NCBI GenBank assembly: GCA_023391015.1
Contig: JAEWBT010000122.1
Span: 1-9,587, forward strand
DNA from: Bacteroidota bacterium
GTDB taxonomy: Bacteria > Bacteroidota > Bacteroidia > Chitinophagales > Chitinophagaceae
Direction: 5' to 3'
DNA length: 9,587 nt
A program made the translations under genes and the position numbers. The notes beneath the pieces were generated by a model that worked only from the letters and a program-made list of their open reading frames with translations, was not told where the DNA came from and did no database searches. Positions 1 to 8,541 of this stretch are shown piece by piece; within the stretch, counting starts at the first letter, position 1, and each line of letters begins with the position of its first letter.

Positions 1-2523
1 CTGGGCAATACCCACAACAAACCTTATAAGAAATGCGCCCGTATCGTGGGCGAGGTACTGGGTAAATACCACCCGCACGGCGATACGGCGGTGTATGATA
101 CGATGGTTCGCATGGCCCAGCCCTGGAGCATGCGCTACACAATGGTAGATGGCCAGGGCAACTACGGCTCGCAGGATTCCGACGGTCCGGCTGCCATGCG
201 TTATACCGAAGCCCGCATGACCCGCTACGGCGAGGCGATGCTCGACGACCTGGAGAAAGAAACGGTGGACTTCACGCCCAACTTCGACGACTCTTTAGAA
301 GAGCCGTCTGTGATGCCCACCCGCGTGCCGCAGCTGCTTGTCAACGGCTCTTCCGGAATTGCCGTAGGTATGGCCACCAACATGATGCCGCACAACCTCA
401 CCGAGGTGATTGATGGCTGTATTGCTTACATCGACGATCAGGAAATCACTATTGACGAACTGATGAAGCACGTCAAAGCGCCGGATTTCCCCACCGGCGC
501 CATGATTTACGGCACCGACGGTATCCGCCAGGCCATGCATACCGGTCGCGGCAGGGTGGTGCTCCGCGGCCATACCAATGTGGAAACCAGCAAATCCGGC
601 AAGGAAACGGTGGTGATTACCTCTGTTCCGTATCAGGTGGACCGCGACGCGCTCACAGCCAAAATCGGAAATCTCGTCAACAACAAAATTATTGACGGTA
701 TTACCCACGTCGGCAACGAAAGTTCCAAGGAAGGCACCCGGATTGTGGTGGAATTGCGCCGCGACGCCGTTGCCCAAATCATCATCAACCAGCTCTACAA
801 ATACACCGAGCTGCAATCGTCTTACGGTATCAACAACGTAGCACTGGTGAAAGGCCGGCCGCGTACGCTGAACCTCAAAGATCTCATTTCGGAGTTTATC
901 ACCTTCCGGATGGAAGTGGTGGAACGCCGTACCCGCTTTGAGCTGCGCGAAGCCCGCAAGCGTGCTCACATTCTGGAAGGCTACATCATTGCGCTCAACA
1001 ACCTCGACGCGGTGATTCAGCACATCCGGGAAAGCAAAAATCCGGAAATCGCCAAGGACGGACTCATTGCCAAATTCGGCATGACCGACATCCAGGCCAA
1101 AGCCGTGCTGGAGCTGCGACTGCAGCGCCTTACCGGTATGGAGATTGAAAAAATCCGGGAAGAGTACGACCAGCTGATGCGCACCATCGCCGACCTGGAA
1201 GACATTCTCGCCCGCGAAGACCGCCGCTATTCCATTATTAAGGAAGAGCTGGAAGAAGTGAAAAAGAAATTCGGTGATGCCCGTCGCTCAGAAATCGTAG
1301 CTGCGGAAGACGACGAGAATATTCTGGATTTTATCAAAGAAGAAGACGCTGTTATCACCATCAGCCACCTGGGCTATATCAAGCGCACGACGCAGGCCGA
1401 TTACCGCAGCCAACGCCGCGGTGGCCGGGGCGCGATGGGCGGCAAAACCCGCGAGGAAGATTATATCGAGCACCTTTTTGTGGCTTCCACGCACCACACC
1501 CTTCTTTTCTTCACCGAAAAAGGCCGTTGCTACTGGTTGCCGGTCCACCGGATTCCGGAAGCCGACCGCACTGCGAAAGGCCGCGCCATTCAGAACCTGA
1601 TTCAGATTCCGCAGGACGACCGCATCCGCACCATTATTGATATTCCGCAGCTGGATAACAAAGAATACGTGCAAAAGCACTCGGTGATTCTCTGTACGAA
1701 GCAAGGCATTATCAAGAAAACCTCGCTGGAAGATTTTTCCCGTCCCCGCGCCAACGGCGTGAACGCGATTACCATCGTGGACGGCGATCAACTGCTGGAC
1801 GTTTCCCTTACCGACGGCGATTGTTATGTGATGATGGCCGTGAAATCTGGTCGGGCGATTTGTTTTCCGGAAGATAAAGTACGGCGGACGGGCCGCGGCG
1901 CCATTGGCGTTTATGGCATTGATATGGAAGAAGGCAAAGACGAAGTGGTCGGGATGGTTTGCGTGTCGAAAACGGCGCTGAGCAAGCAAATTCTGGTGGT
2001 TTCGGAGAAAGGATTGGGCAAGCGTACGCCGTTCCTGCAACAAGCCGGAGAAGATGCCAGCGAAGAAGAAAGCAACGTGGTGGAAATTGCCGGTGAGTCC
2101 GGTGAAATGCAGAAATACTACCTTTCTTACCGCGTCACCAACCGGGGTGGTAAAGGGGTAAAAACCCTGAACGTAACCGATAAAACCGGCGGTTTGGTAG
2201 GCTTCCTGGCGGTAGAACCAACCGATGACCTGATGATTACCTGCAAATCTGGACTGACCATCCGGATGTCGGTGGAAACGATCCGCGAGGCGGGCCGGGC
2301 CACGCAGGGCGTAAAGCTTATCAACCTTGAAGACGGCGACGAAATCGCTGCCATCGCGCGCATCTCTGAGCAGGAAATCCAGGGCGAGGACGATCCGGAA
2401 GCGGCGCAGGTTGTGGACATGAATCCCGTTCCGGAAAATAACGAAGAAATTTCCGGAAATAAGGATGCTGATGAAGCAGCGGAAGGACCGGTTGCGGATC
2501 AGGGAATGAATGAGGAAGCGTAA
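1..2523 (+). CDS. gyrA: DNA gyrase subunit A, 5' truncated by window edge
   Basis: This is the breakage-reunion subunit of DNA gyrase, which with GyrB introduces negative supercoils using ATP. The frame is open from base 1; 840 residues are visible. Thr at 85-87 and the active-site Tyr at 202-204 (AAMRYTE) align with E. coli residues 83 and 122, so about 54 N-terminal codons lie off the left edge. Visible landmarks are HPHGDTAVYDT (quinolone-resistance region, codons 24-34), the winged-helix/tower region with LVNGSSGIAVGMATN, a long coiled-coil around codons 300-430 and a beta-pinwheel C-terminal domain. The GyrA box QRRGGRG at 1411-1431 distinguishes GyrA from ParC. The protein ends in an acidic, Glu/Asp-rich tail of about 50 residues, as in many GyrA proteins. 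The internal GTG at 46 is not the start. A strong terminator follows, so the next gene is probably a separate unit. Confidence 0.98.
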   Translation: MGNTHNKPYKKCARIVGEVLGKYHPHGDTAVYDTMVRMAQPWSMRYTMVDGQGNYGSQDSDGPAAMRYTEARMTRYGEAMLDDLEKETVDFTPNFDDSLEEPSVMPTRVPQLLVNGSSGIAVGMATNMMPHNLTEVIDGCIAYIDDQEITIDELMKHVKAPDFPTGAMIYGTDGIRQAMHTGRGRVVLRGHTNVETSKSGKETVVITSVPYQVDRDALTAKIGNLVNNKIIDGITHVGNESSKEGTRIVVELRRDAVAQIIINQLYKYTELQSSYGINNVALVKGRPRTLNLKDLISEFITFRMEVVERRTRFELREARKRAHILEGYIIALNNLDAVIQHIRESKNPEIAKDGLIAKFGMTDIQAKAVLELRLQRLTGMEIEKIREEYDQLMRTIADLEDILAREDRRYSIIKEELEEVKKKFGDARRSEIVAAEDDENILDFIKEEDAVITISHLGYIKRTTQADYRSQRRGGRGAMGGKTREEDYIEHLFVASTHHTLLFFTEKGRCYWLPVHRIPEADRTAKGRAIQNLIQIPQDDRIRTIIDIPQLDNKEYVQKHSVILCTKQGIIKKTSLEDFSRPRANGVNAITIVDGDQLLDVSLTDGDCYVMMAVKSGRAICFPEDKVRRTGRGAIGVYGIDMEEGKDEVVGMVCVSKTALSKQILVVSEKGLGKRTPFLQQAGEDASEEESNVVEIAGESGEMQKYYLSYRVTNRGGKGVKTLNVTDKTGGLVGFLAVEPTDDLMITCKSGLTIRMSVETIREAGRATQGVKLINLEDGDEIAAIARISEQEIQGEDDPEAAQVVDMNPVPENNEEISGNKDADEAAEGPVADQGMNEEA

Positions 2524-2554
2524 CGGGTTTTTCCGGAAATCCTACTTTAATTCT

Positions 2555-2597
2555 AAAAACAAAGGCTTTGCAAGTCGCTTGCAAAGCCTTTGTTTTT
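2555..2597 (+). terminator. Rho-independent terminator of gyrA
   Basis: A perfect 20-bp inverted repeat (arms 2555-2574 and 2578-2597) has a 3-nt TCG loop. The arms begin with AAAAA and end with TTTTT, so the hairpin ends in a U-tract. It lies 31 bases after the gyrA stop. The A/T symmetry means it could also stop transcription from the opposite direction, but no converging gene is visible. Confidence 0.9.
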
Positions 2598-2654
2598 CTT
2601 AAAAAAACAGTTTACGGAAGCGCAATTTTAACCCTATCCTTGTTTTTTGCGTCC

Positions 2655-2662
2655 TAATATTG
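2655..2662 (+). promoter_or_regulatory. Possible Bacteroidota -7 element before the TPR gene
   Basis: TAATATTG differs from the Bacteroidota -7 consensus TAnnTTTG at one defined position. It sits 30 bases upstream of the ATG at 2693, just after the gyrA terminator, where a new promoter is expected. I see no convincing TTTG -33 element at the usual spacing, so the call is tentative. Confidence 0.35.
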
Positions 2663-2692
2663 AACCTGATTTTTCCACCCTGAAAATCTCTC

Positions 2693-3937
2693 ATGAAAAA
2701 AACCTTTTTAACCGTTGTCGTAGCGGCGTTTGCGCTGTCGGCCTCGGCTCAAAAATCTAACCTCCGCGCGGCCAACAACTATCTTTCCAGCGGCGAATTT
2801 GTCAACGCAAAAAAAGCGATTGACGAAGCTACTACCAACGAAGCCACCGCTAATGACCCCAAAACATGGGCACTCCGGGGGCAGGTTTATCTGCAATTGC
2901 AAACCCAGGAAGCCAGCAAGGCTACCAATCCCTACCGCGAAGGCGCTACCAGTCTGCTCAAAGCCATTACGCTGGGCAGCAAAGACGCCGAAATCAATCC
3001 TTCTATCAAAGCAGCAGCCTTTTATTACTTCAACGATGGCGCAGTAGCCTCCCGCGCCAAAGACTGGCAGTCGGCCTATGATTACTTTGGCCAAACCATT
3101 GCGCTCCACGATGTAGAAGGCGGTGCCCGTTTTAAAGGCGATAAGCAATTTGATACAGTGGCCTCGGAAGCACGCCTCCAACAAATCCTTGCTGCCAAAG
3201 AGCTGGGTAAAACCAATGAACTGGTGGCGATGCTGGAAAGCGCAAAGGCCGACCCGATTGTGCGGCAGCCGTACTTGTATTTCCTTTTGGCAGAAACCTA
3301 CACCAAAATGGGCAACACCGATAAGGCGCTGGCGACTTTTGAAGAAGGTAAAAAAGCGTTTCCCGGAAATAAAGACCTGGAAAACGGCGAAATAAACCTG
3401 TACACCAAAAGCGGTCGCACGGAAGATTTGCTCAAGCGCCTGGAGCAGTCGGCGGCGAGTGACCCCAACAGCGCCGAGTTGCAGTTTAGCCTTGGCAATG
3501 CTTATATGACATCGGCATTTCCAAAAGACGGAAATGCACCTGCCAATTATAAGGATTTGGTTGGAAAAGCAGAAGCGGCTTATACCAAAACGCTTTCGTT
3601 GAAAGGGGAAGTTCCTGATTATCAATATAATGCCGGTTCGCTGTATTACAATCAGGCCGTAGAGCTCAACAAGCAAATGAATGCCATTACCGGAAATTCG
3701 CAGGCTGAATTGCGCAAATACGATGCGTTGAAAGTGCAGCGGGATGCGCTCTTTGCGCGTGCCCGTCCGTACTTCGAAAAAGTGCAATCCCTGCTGGAAA
3801 GCAAAGGCAGCAGCATGAATCAGGACGAAAAAGTAACCTACCAGTCGTCGCTGATCGGACTGCGGGAGATTTATACCCGCGTGAACGATACCGCCAAGGC
3901 CGATGAGGTAAAAAAGAAACTGGACGCGCTGAAGTAA
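2693..3937 (+). CDS. Secreted tetratricopeptide-repeat (TPR) protein
   Basis: The 414-residue protein begins with a Sec signal peptide: Lys-Lys, a hydrophobic stretch at residues 5-15, then SASA before Gln20. There is no lipobox Cys, so a periplasmic or exported soluble protein is predicted. The mature part is largely helical with TPR-like pairs at about residues 24-45, 104-138, 194-224 and 260-300. The clearest is YFLLAETYTKMGNTDKALATFEEG. TPRs form superhelical scaffolds for protein-protein contacts; no catalytic motif is visible. The C-terminal third (about 330-414) is charged and helical. The specific partner cannot be told from the sequence. The ATG at 2693 fits the signal peptide exactly, and no Shine-Dalgarno sequence is seen, as is common in this phylum. 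It stands between a terminator and the next promoter, so it is probably monocistronic. The family resemblance to Bacteroidota TPR proteins is from recognition, not a search. Confidence 0.88.
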   Translation: MKKTFLTVVVAAFALSASAQKSNLRAANNYLSSGEFVNAKKAIDEATTNEATANDPKTWALRGQVYLQLQTQEASKATNPYREGATSLLKAITLGSKDAEINPSIKAAAFYYFNDGAVASRAKDWQSAYDYFGQTIALHDVEGGARFKGDKQFDTVASEARLQQILAAKELGKTNELVAMLESAKADPIVRQPYLYFLLAETYTKMGNTDKALATFEEGKKAFPGNKDLENGEINLYTKSGRTEDLLKRLEQSAASDPNSAELQFSLGNAYMTSAFPKDGNAPANYKDLVGKAEAAYTKTLSLKGEVPDYQYNAGSLYYNQAVELNKQMNAITGNSQAELRKYDALKVQRDALFARARPYFEKVQSLLESKGSSMNQDEKVTYQSSLIGLREIYTRVNDTAKADEVKKKLDALK

Positions 3938-3957
3938 GTCCAACTGACCCTAAAAAT

Positions 3958-3983
3958 CGTATCTGATACGGTTCCTAAAACCG
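3958..3983. repeat. Overlapping inverted repeats upstream of the desaturase
   Basis: CGTATC-T-GATACG (3958-3970) is a perfect 6-bp inverted repeat around a single central base. It overlaps a second small inverted repeat, CGGTT-CCTAA-AACCG (3969-3983). No T-tract follows, so a classical terminator for the TPR gene is not supported. The position, about 40 bases before the best -7 element, would suit an operator. No regulator can be named. Confidence 0.35.
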
Positions 3984-4009
3984 AAGCCCTATTTCAAAAC
4001 TGCGGTTCG

Positions 4010-4017
4010 TAATTTTG
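4010..4017 (+). promoter_or_regulatory. Candidate promoter -7 element of the desaturase gene
   Basis: TAATTTTG matches the Bacteroidota -7 consensus TAnnTTTG exactly. It lies 43 bases before the proposed TTG start at 4061, giving a plausible leader length. The upstream -33 match is poor: only TTTC at 3992-3995, with short spacing. This is the best promoter candidate in the gap. Confidence 0.5.
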
Positions 4018-4060
4018 CGCACCCAAAACCCTTACAACTATTAACACCGCTCAACCCAAC

Positions 4061-5164
4061 TTGGCCAAGGCCAGGTTTGAAATCGTCCGATTCGCGCCCA
4101 AGAAGGGTGTGACCAGCTTCCACGACGCGCTGCGCCGTAATGTGGATGAATACTTTTCCTCAACCGGTCTTTCGCCTTATCGAAACCGCCGGATGTTGCT
4201 GAAAACCGTGTCCATGCTGGCTATCTATTTTGTGCCGTTTATTGCAATTGTTTCCGGAATCTACGCCGTGTCGCCCATTCTGTTTTATGGCTGCTGGCTG
4301 TTAATGGCGCTGGGCATGGTGGGCATTGGCTGCTCGGTGATGCACGACGGCAACCATGGCGCCTACACCGGCCGCAAGGGCCGCGATAAGTTTATCGGAC
4401 TGGTGATTCACCTGGTGGGCGGTAACGACATTACCTGGAAAATCCAGCATAACATTCTCCACCACACCTACACCAACATTGAAGGGCTGGACCAGGATAT
4501 CGACGCCGGTATTTTGCTGCGCTTTACGCCCCATTCCCGGAAAGTACCCATGCACCGTTATCAGCATTTCTATGCCTGGTTTATCTATGGCATGATGACC
4601 ATTTACTGGTGTACCGCCAAAGATTTTCTGGGTGTGATCAGCTATCATAAGATGGGCCTCTTGCGCAAAGAAAAGATTTCTCTGGGCGCGGCGCTGGTAG
4701 AAGTAACCTTATCTAAGATTCTGTACTTCGCGGTTTTCCTGGTGTTGCCGATTCTGTTTTCTGGTGCGGGTTGGGGGGCAGTCGTGATTGGCTTCCTGGC
4801 GATGCACTTTGTGGCCGGTTTGTCGCTGGCCTGCATTTTTCAACTGGCCCACGTGATGGAGGAAAGCGATTTTGCAGCTCCATCTGATGACCGCAAGATG
4901 GAAAACAGCTGGGCGGTTCACCAACTCCAAAACACGGTAAACTTCGCCCCCAAAAGCAAGATTATGTCCTGGTTTATCGGCGGGCTGAACTTTCAGATTG
5001 AGCACCACCTGTTTCCGCAAATCTGCCACGTGCATTACCCAAAACTCTCGCCGATAGTGGCTAAAACCGCCGCCGAGCACGGGTTGCAGTACCAGGTACG
5101 ACCTACCTTTATGAATGCTCTGGGTGCCCACGCGCAAATGCTGCGCCACTTGGGACGCTCTTAG
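4061..5164 (+). CDS. Membrane fatty acid desaturase (front-end / acyl-lipid type)
   Basis: This is an integral-membrane di-iron desaturase that puts a cis double bond into acyl chains of CoA or membrane lipids. The 367-residue protein has the three histidine boxes of the family: HDGNH (residues 95-99), HNILHH (130-135) and QIEHH (312-316). The third box has Gln in place of the first His, typical of Delta-5/Delta-6 'front-end' and linoleoyl-CoA type enzymes; the motif GGLNFQIEHHLFP is characteristic. Hydrophobic segments are near 50-70, 74-94 and 218-264. There is no fused cytochrome b5 domain, so electrons must come from a separate carrier such as ferredoxin. The start is taken as TTG at 4061: the frame is open back to the stop at 4010-4012 but contains no ATG or GTG before it. 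ATT at 4040 is a less likely alternative. Substrate and regiospecificity cannot be read from sequence. Confidence 0.92.
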   Translation: MAKARFEIVRFAPKKGVTSFHDALRRNVDEYFSSTGLSPYRNRRMLLKTVSMLAIYFVPFIAIVSGIYAVSPILFYGCWLLMALGMVGIGCSVMHDGNHGAYTGRKGRDKFIGLVIHLVGGNDITWKIQHNILHHTYTNIEGLDQDIDAGILLRFTPHSRKVPMHRYQHFYAWFIYGMMTIYWCTAKDFLGVISYHKMGLLRKEKISLGAALVEVTLSKILYFAVFLVLPILFSGAGWGAVVIGFLAMHFVAGLSLACIFQLAHVMEESDFAAPSDDRKMENSWAVHQLQNTVNFAPKSKIMSWFIGGLNFQIEHHLFPQICHVHYPKLSPIVAKTAAEHGLQYQVRPTFMNALGAHAQMLRHLGRS

Positions 5165-5180
5165 TAAAACCTCCTTTTCT

Positions 5181-5214
5181 GAAAAGACCGGTACTTTTGC
5201 CGGTCTTTTCTTTT
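5181..5214 (+). terminator. Rho-independent terminator of the desaturase gene
   Basis: An 11-bp perfect inverted repeat (5181-5191 with 5200-5210) has an 8-nt loop TACTTTTG. Its 3' arm ends in TTTTC and is followed by TTTT. It begins 16 bases after the desaturase stop codon. The loop doubles as a candidate promoter element, described separately. Confidence 0.82.
5192..5199 (+). promoter_or_regulatory. Candidate -7 element inside the terminator loop
   Basis: The terminator loop TACTTTTG fits TAnnTTTG exactly and lies 69 bases before the helicase ATG at 5269. It is the only exact match I see in the 104-base gap. No good TTTG -33 element is visible at the right spacing, so it could be chance. 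Confidence 0.35.
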
Positions 5215-5268
5215 AAACCTAAACTTTTAAGGCTTTTCTTTTTTAATAAGAAGAGACGATAAATTTCA

Positions 5269-6522
<1,254 letters not shown>

Positions 6523-8329
6523 CGCCCCCAAGGCAAAGATTACCAAAGAAAGCCTGCGGGAAGGATTGAGCCTTTTCCGGTATTTACGGCCCTATAAAGG
6601 GCTTTTTATACTGGCACTCGGCGCTATTGTGATGAGTTCGCTCACCACGATGGCCTTTCCTTTTTTGCTGAAAGAACTGATAGAAAGTGCCCGGATTTCC
6701 GGAAATACGCCTAACGCGCCGGTAGCCATTTTGCACGATTTAGGACCCGGTGGCATTGCCTGGATCATGATGGGCGTTTTGGCGCTGCAAATGGTTTTTT
6801 CGTTTGCGCGGATTGCGCTTTTTGCCTCCGTAGGCGAGCGAGCAGTGGCCGATATGCGCAACGACGTGTATAAACGGCTGCTATGTGTTCCGGTTGAGTT
6901 TTTTGCAAAGCGGCGGGTAGGGGAGCTTTCCAGTCGTATTTCCTCCGATGTGACGCAGGTGCAGGACAGTCTGACCGGCATGTTTGCCGAACTGTTGCGC
7001 GGCGTTTTGACCCTGGTTATTGGCTTTGCACTGCTGATTTATCTATCGCCGGTGCTGACGGGATTGATGCTCTTGGTCGTTCCGGTGATTGTCGTGGTGG
7101 CGCTGGTATTTGGAAAAGCCATCCGGAAAACCTCGCGGGAAGCGCAGGACAAGCTCGCCGACAGCGGAACCGTAGTGCAGGAAACCTTGCTGGGTATTTC
7201 AACTGTGAAGGCGTTTGCGAATGAGTGGTACGAAAGCCGGCGCTATGAATCAGCCTTGAACTCTGCCGTTCGGTTGTCGGTGAAGAACGGGAAGGCCCGG
7301 GGCCTTTTCGTTTCGTTTATGCTCTTTAGTGTGTTTGGCGCGGTGGTGTTGTGCGTGTGGTACAGCACGCGGCTCATGGCTGCGGGAGAGTTGAGTTTTG
7401 GCGCGCTGACGGCTTTTGTGGTGTATACTGCGTTTGTGGCGGGCAGCATGGCCGGCTTTGCAGACCTCTACAGTCAACTGCAAAAAACACTTGGCGCAAC
7501 CCAAAGAATCCGCGAGCTACTAAAGGAAGAAACCGAACCGGTAAGCACCGGGCGTCCGGTAGTGGAAGAACCGTTTAAACTAAAAGGCAACGTGCAGTTT
7601 GACAACGTGTATTTTAGTTATCCTTCGCGGAAAGACATTCCGGTATTGCAGGGATTAAATCTGGAAGCCAAGGCCGGACAGCAAATTGGGATTGTAGGTC
7701 CGAGCGGTGCCGGTAAAAGCACGTTGGCAGCTTTGATGCTGCGGTTTTATACGCCGGATTCCGGAAAAATTCTGTTTGACGGAAAACCTGCGGAAGATTT
7801 TCCGCTCTCGCAGCTGCGGTTGCAAATGGCCTTGGTGCCGCAGGATGTGATGCTGTTTGGCGGAACCATTCGCGAAAACATTGCGTACGGGTTTCCGGAT
7901 GCGGATGAAGCGCAGATTCTGGAAGCTGCCCGTCAGGCCAATGCCCACGAGTTTATCGCGCGGTTTCCGGAAGGCTATGAAACGGTGGTTGGCGAGCGCG
8001 GTGTAAAACTTTCCGGTGGGCAACGGCAGCGGATTGCCATTGCGCGGGCCTTGCTCAAAAACCCAACTATTTTGATTTTGGACGAAGCCACCAGTGCGCT
8101 GGATTCGGAAAGCGAAAAATTGGTGCAGGAAGCTTTGATAAATCTGATGAAAGGCCGAACTTCGTTTGTGATTGCGCACCGGTTGTCTACCATTCGGTCG
8201 GCGGATAAAATTGTAGTTTTGGAAAGCGGAAAGATTGCTGCGAGCGGTCGGCACGAGGAGTTGATGGATGCAGCTCTGCCGGAGGGTGAGAATGTATATA
8301 AAAAGCTCGTAGAGCTTCAAAACAGCTGA

Positions 8330-8541
8330 TTTCGAAAGGAAAATCTATTTTGTTCCATAATTTAGGTTATGTAAAGTAGGTTATCACTAACCATATCTAT
8401 CTCTAACAGAGACCCTTAATTTCCGGAAAAGTAACGAATAGTAGCTACTCCTTGATTTCATCCTGCTGGCCCCTCTTCTATGGCCGGTTCGTCGATGCGG
8501 AGAATATGCGCTACTTTCACCGCACAAAATGCGGAGATAAG
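8330..8541 (+). promoter_or_regulatory. Non-coding gap before the Fic gene, with short repeats
   Basis: These 212 bases carry no convincing gene. They hold the direct repeat TAGGTTAT (8363-8370, 8377-8384), an inverted repeat GGTTA-TCAC-TAACC (8379-8392), a perfect 10-bp palindrome AGTAGCTACT (8440-8449), one TTCCGGAA (8421-8428) and the direct repeat ATGCGGAGA (8495-8503, 8529-8537) ending just before the Fic ATG. A weak promoter pairing is TTTG (8349-8352) with TAAAGTAG (8372-8379) at 19-base spacing. TACTTTCA at 8512-8519 is another poor -7 candidate. No terminator for the ABC gene is evident, so read-through into the Fic gene is possible. Confidence 0.35.

Noticed and set aside
295..2043. 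Minus-strand open frames of 242 and 251 codons inside gyrA.
   Set aside because: They lie opposite highly conserved GyrA sequence and their products are His/Asn/Arg-rich shadow translations without motifs.
2708..3943. A 411-codon open frame on the minus strand covering nearly all of the TPR gene.
   Set aside because: The + strand has a clear signal peptide and TPR pattern. The antisense product is Phe/Gln/Gly-rich with no recognisable motif, and long antisense frames are expected from the codon bias here.
8303..8317. A 6-bp hairpin AAGCTC-GTA-GAGCTT as terminator of the ABC exporter.
   Set aside because: It lies inside the coding sequence before the stop codon and has no following T-tract.
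8452..8541. A TTG at 8452 as the Fic start, adding 30 residues.
   Set aside because: The added residues look unrelated to the family. The DUF4172 sequence begins naturally at MYIYQKKDWP from ATG 8542.
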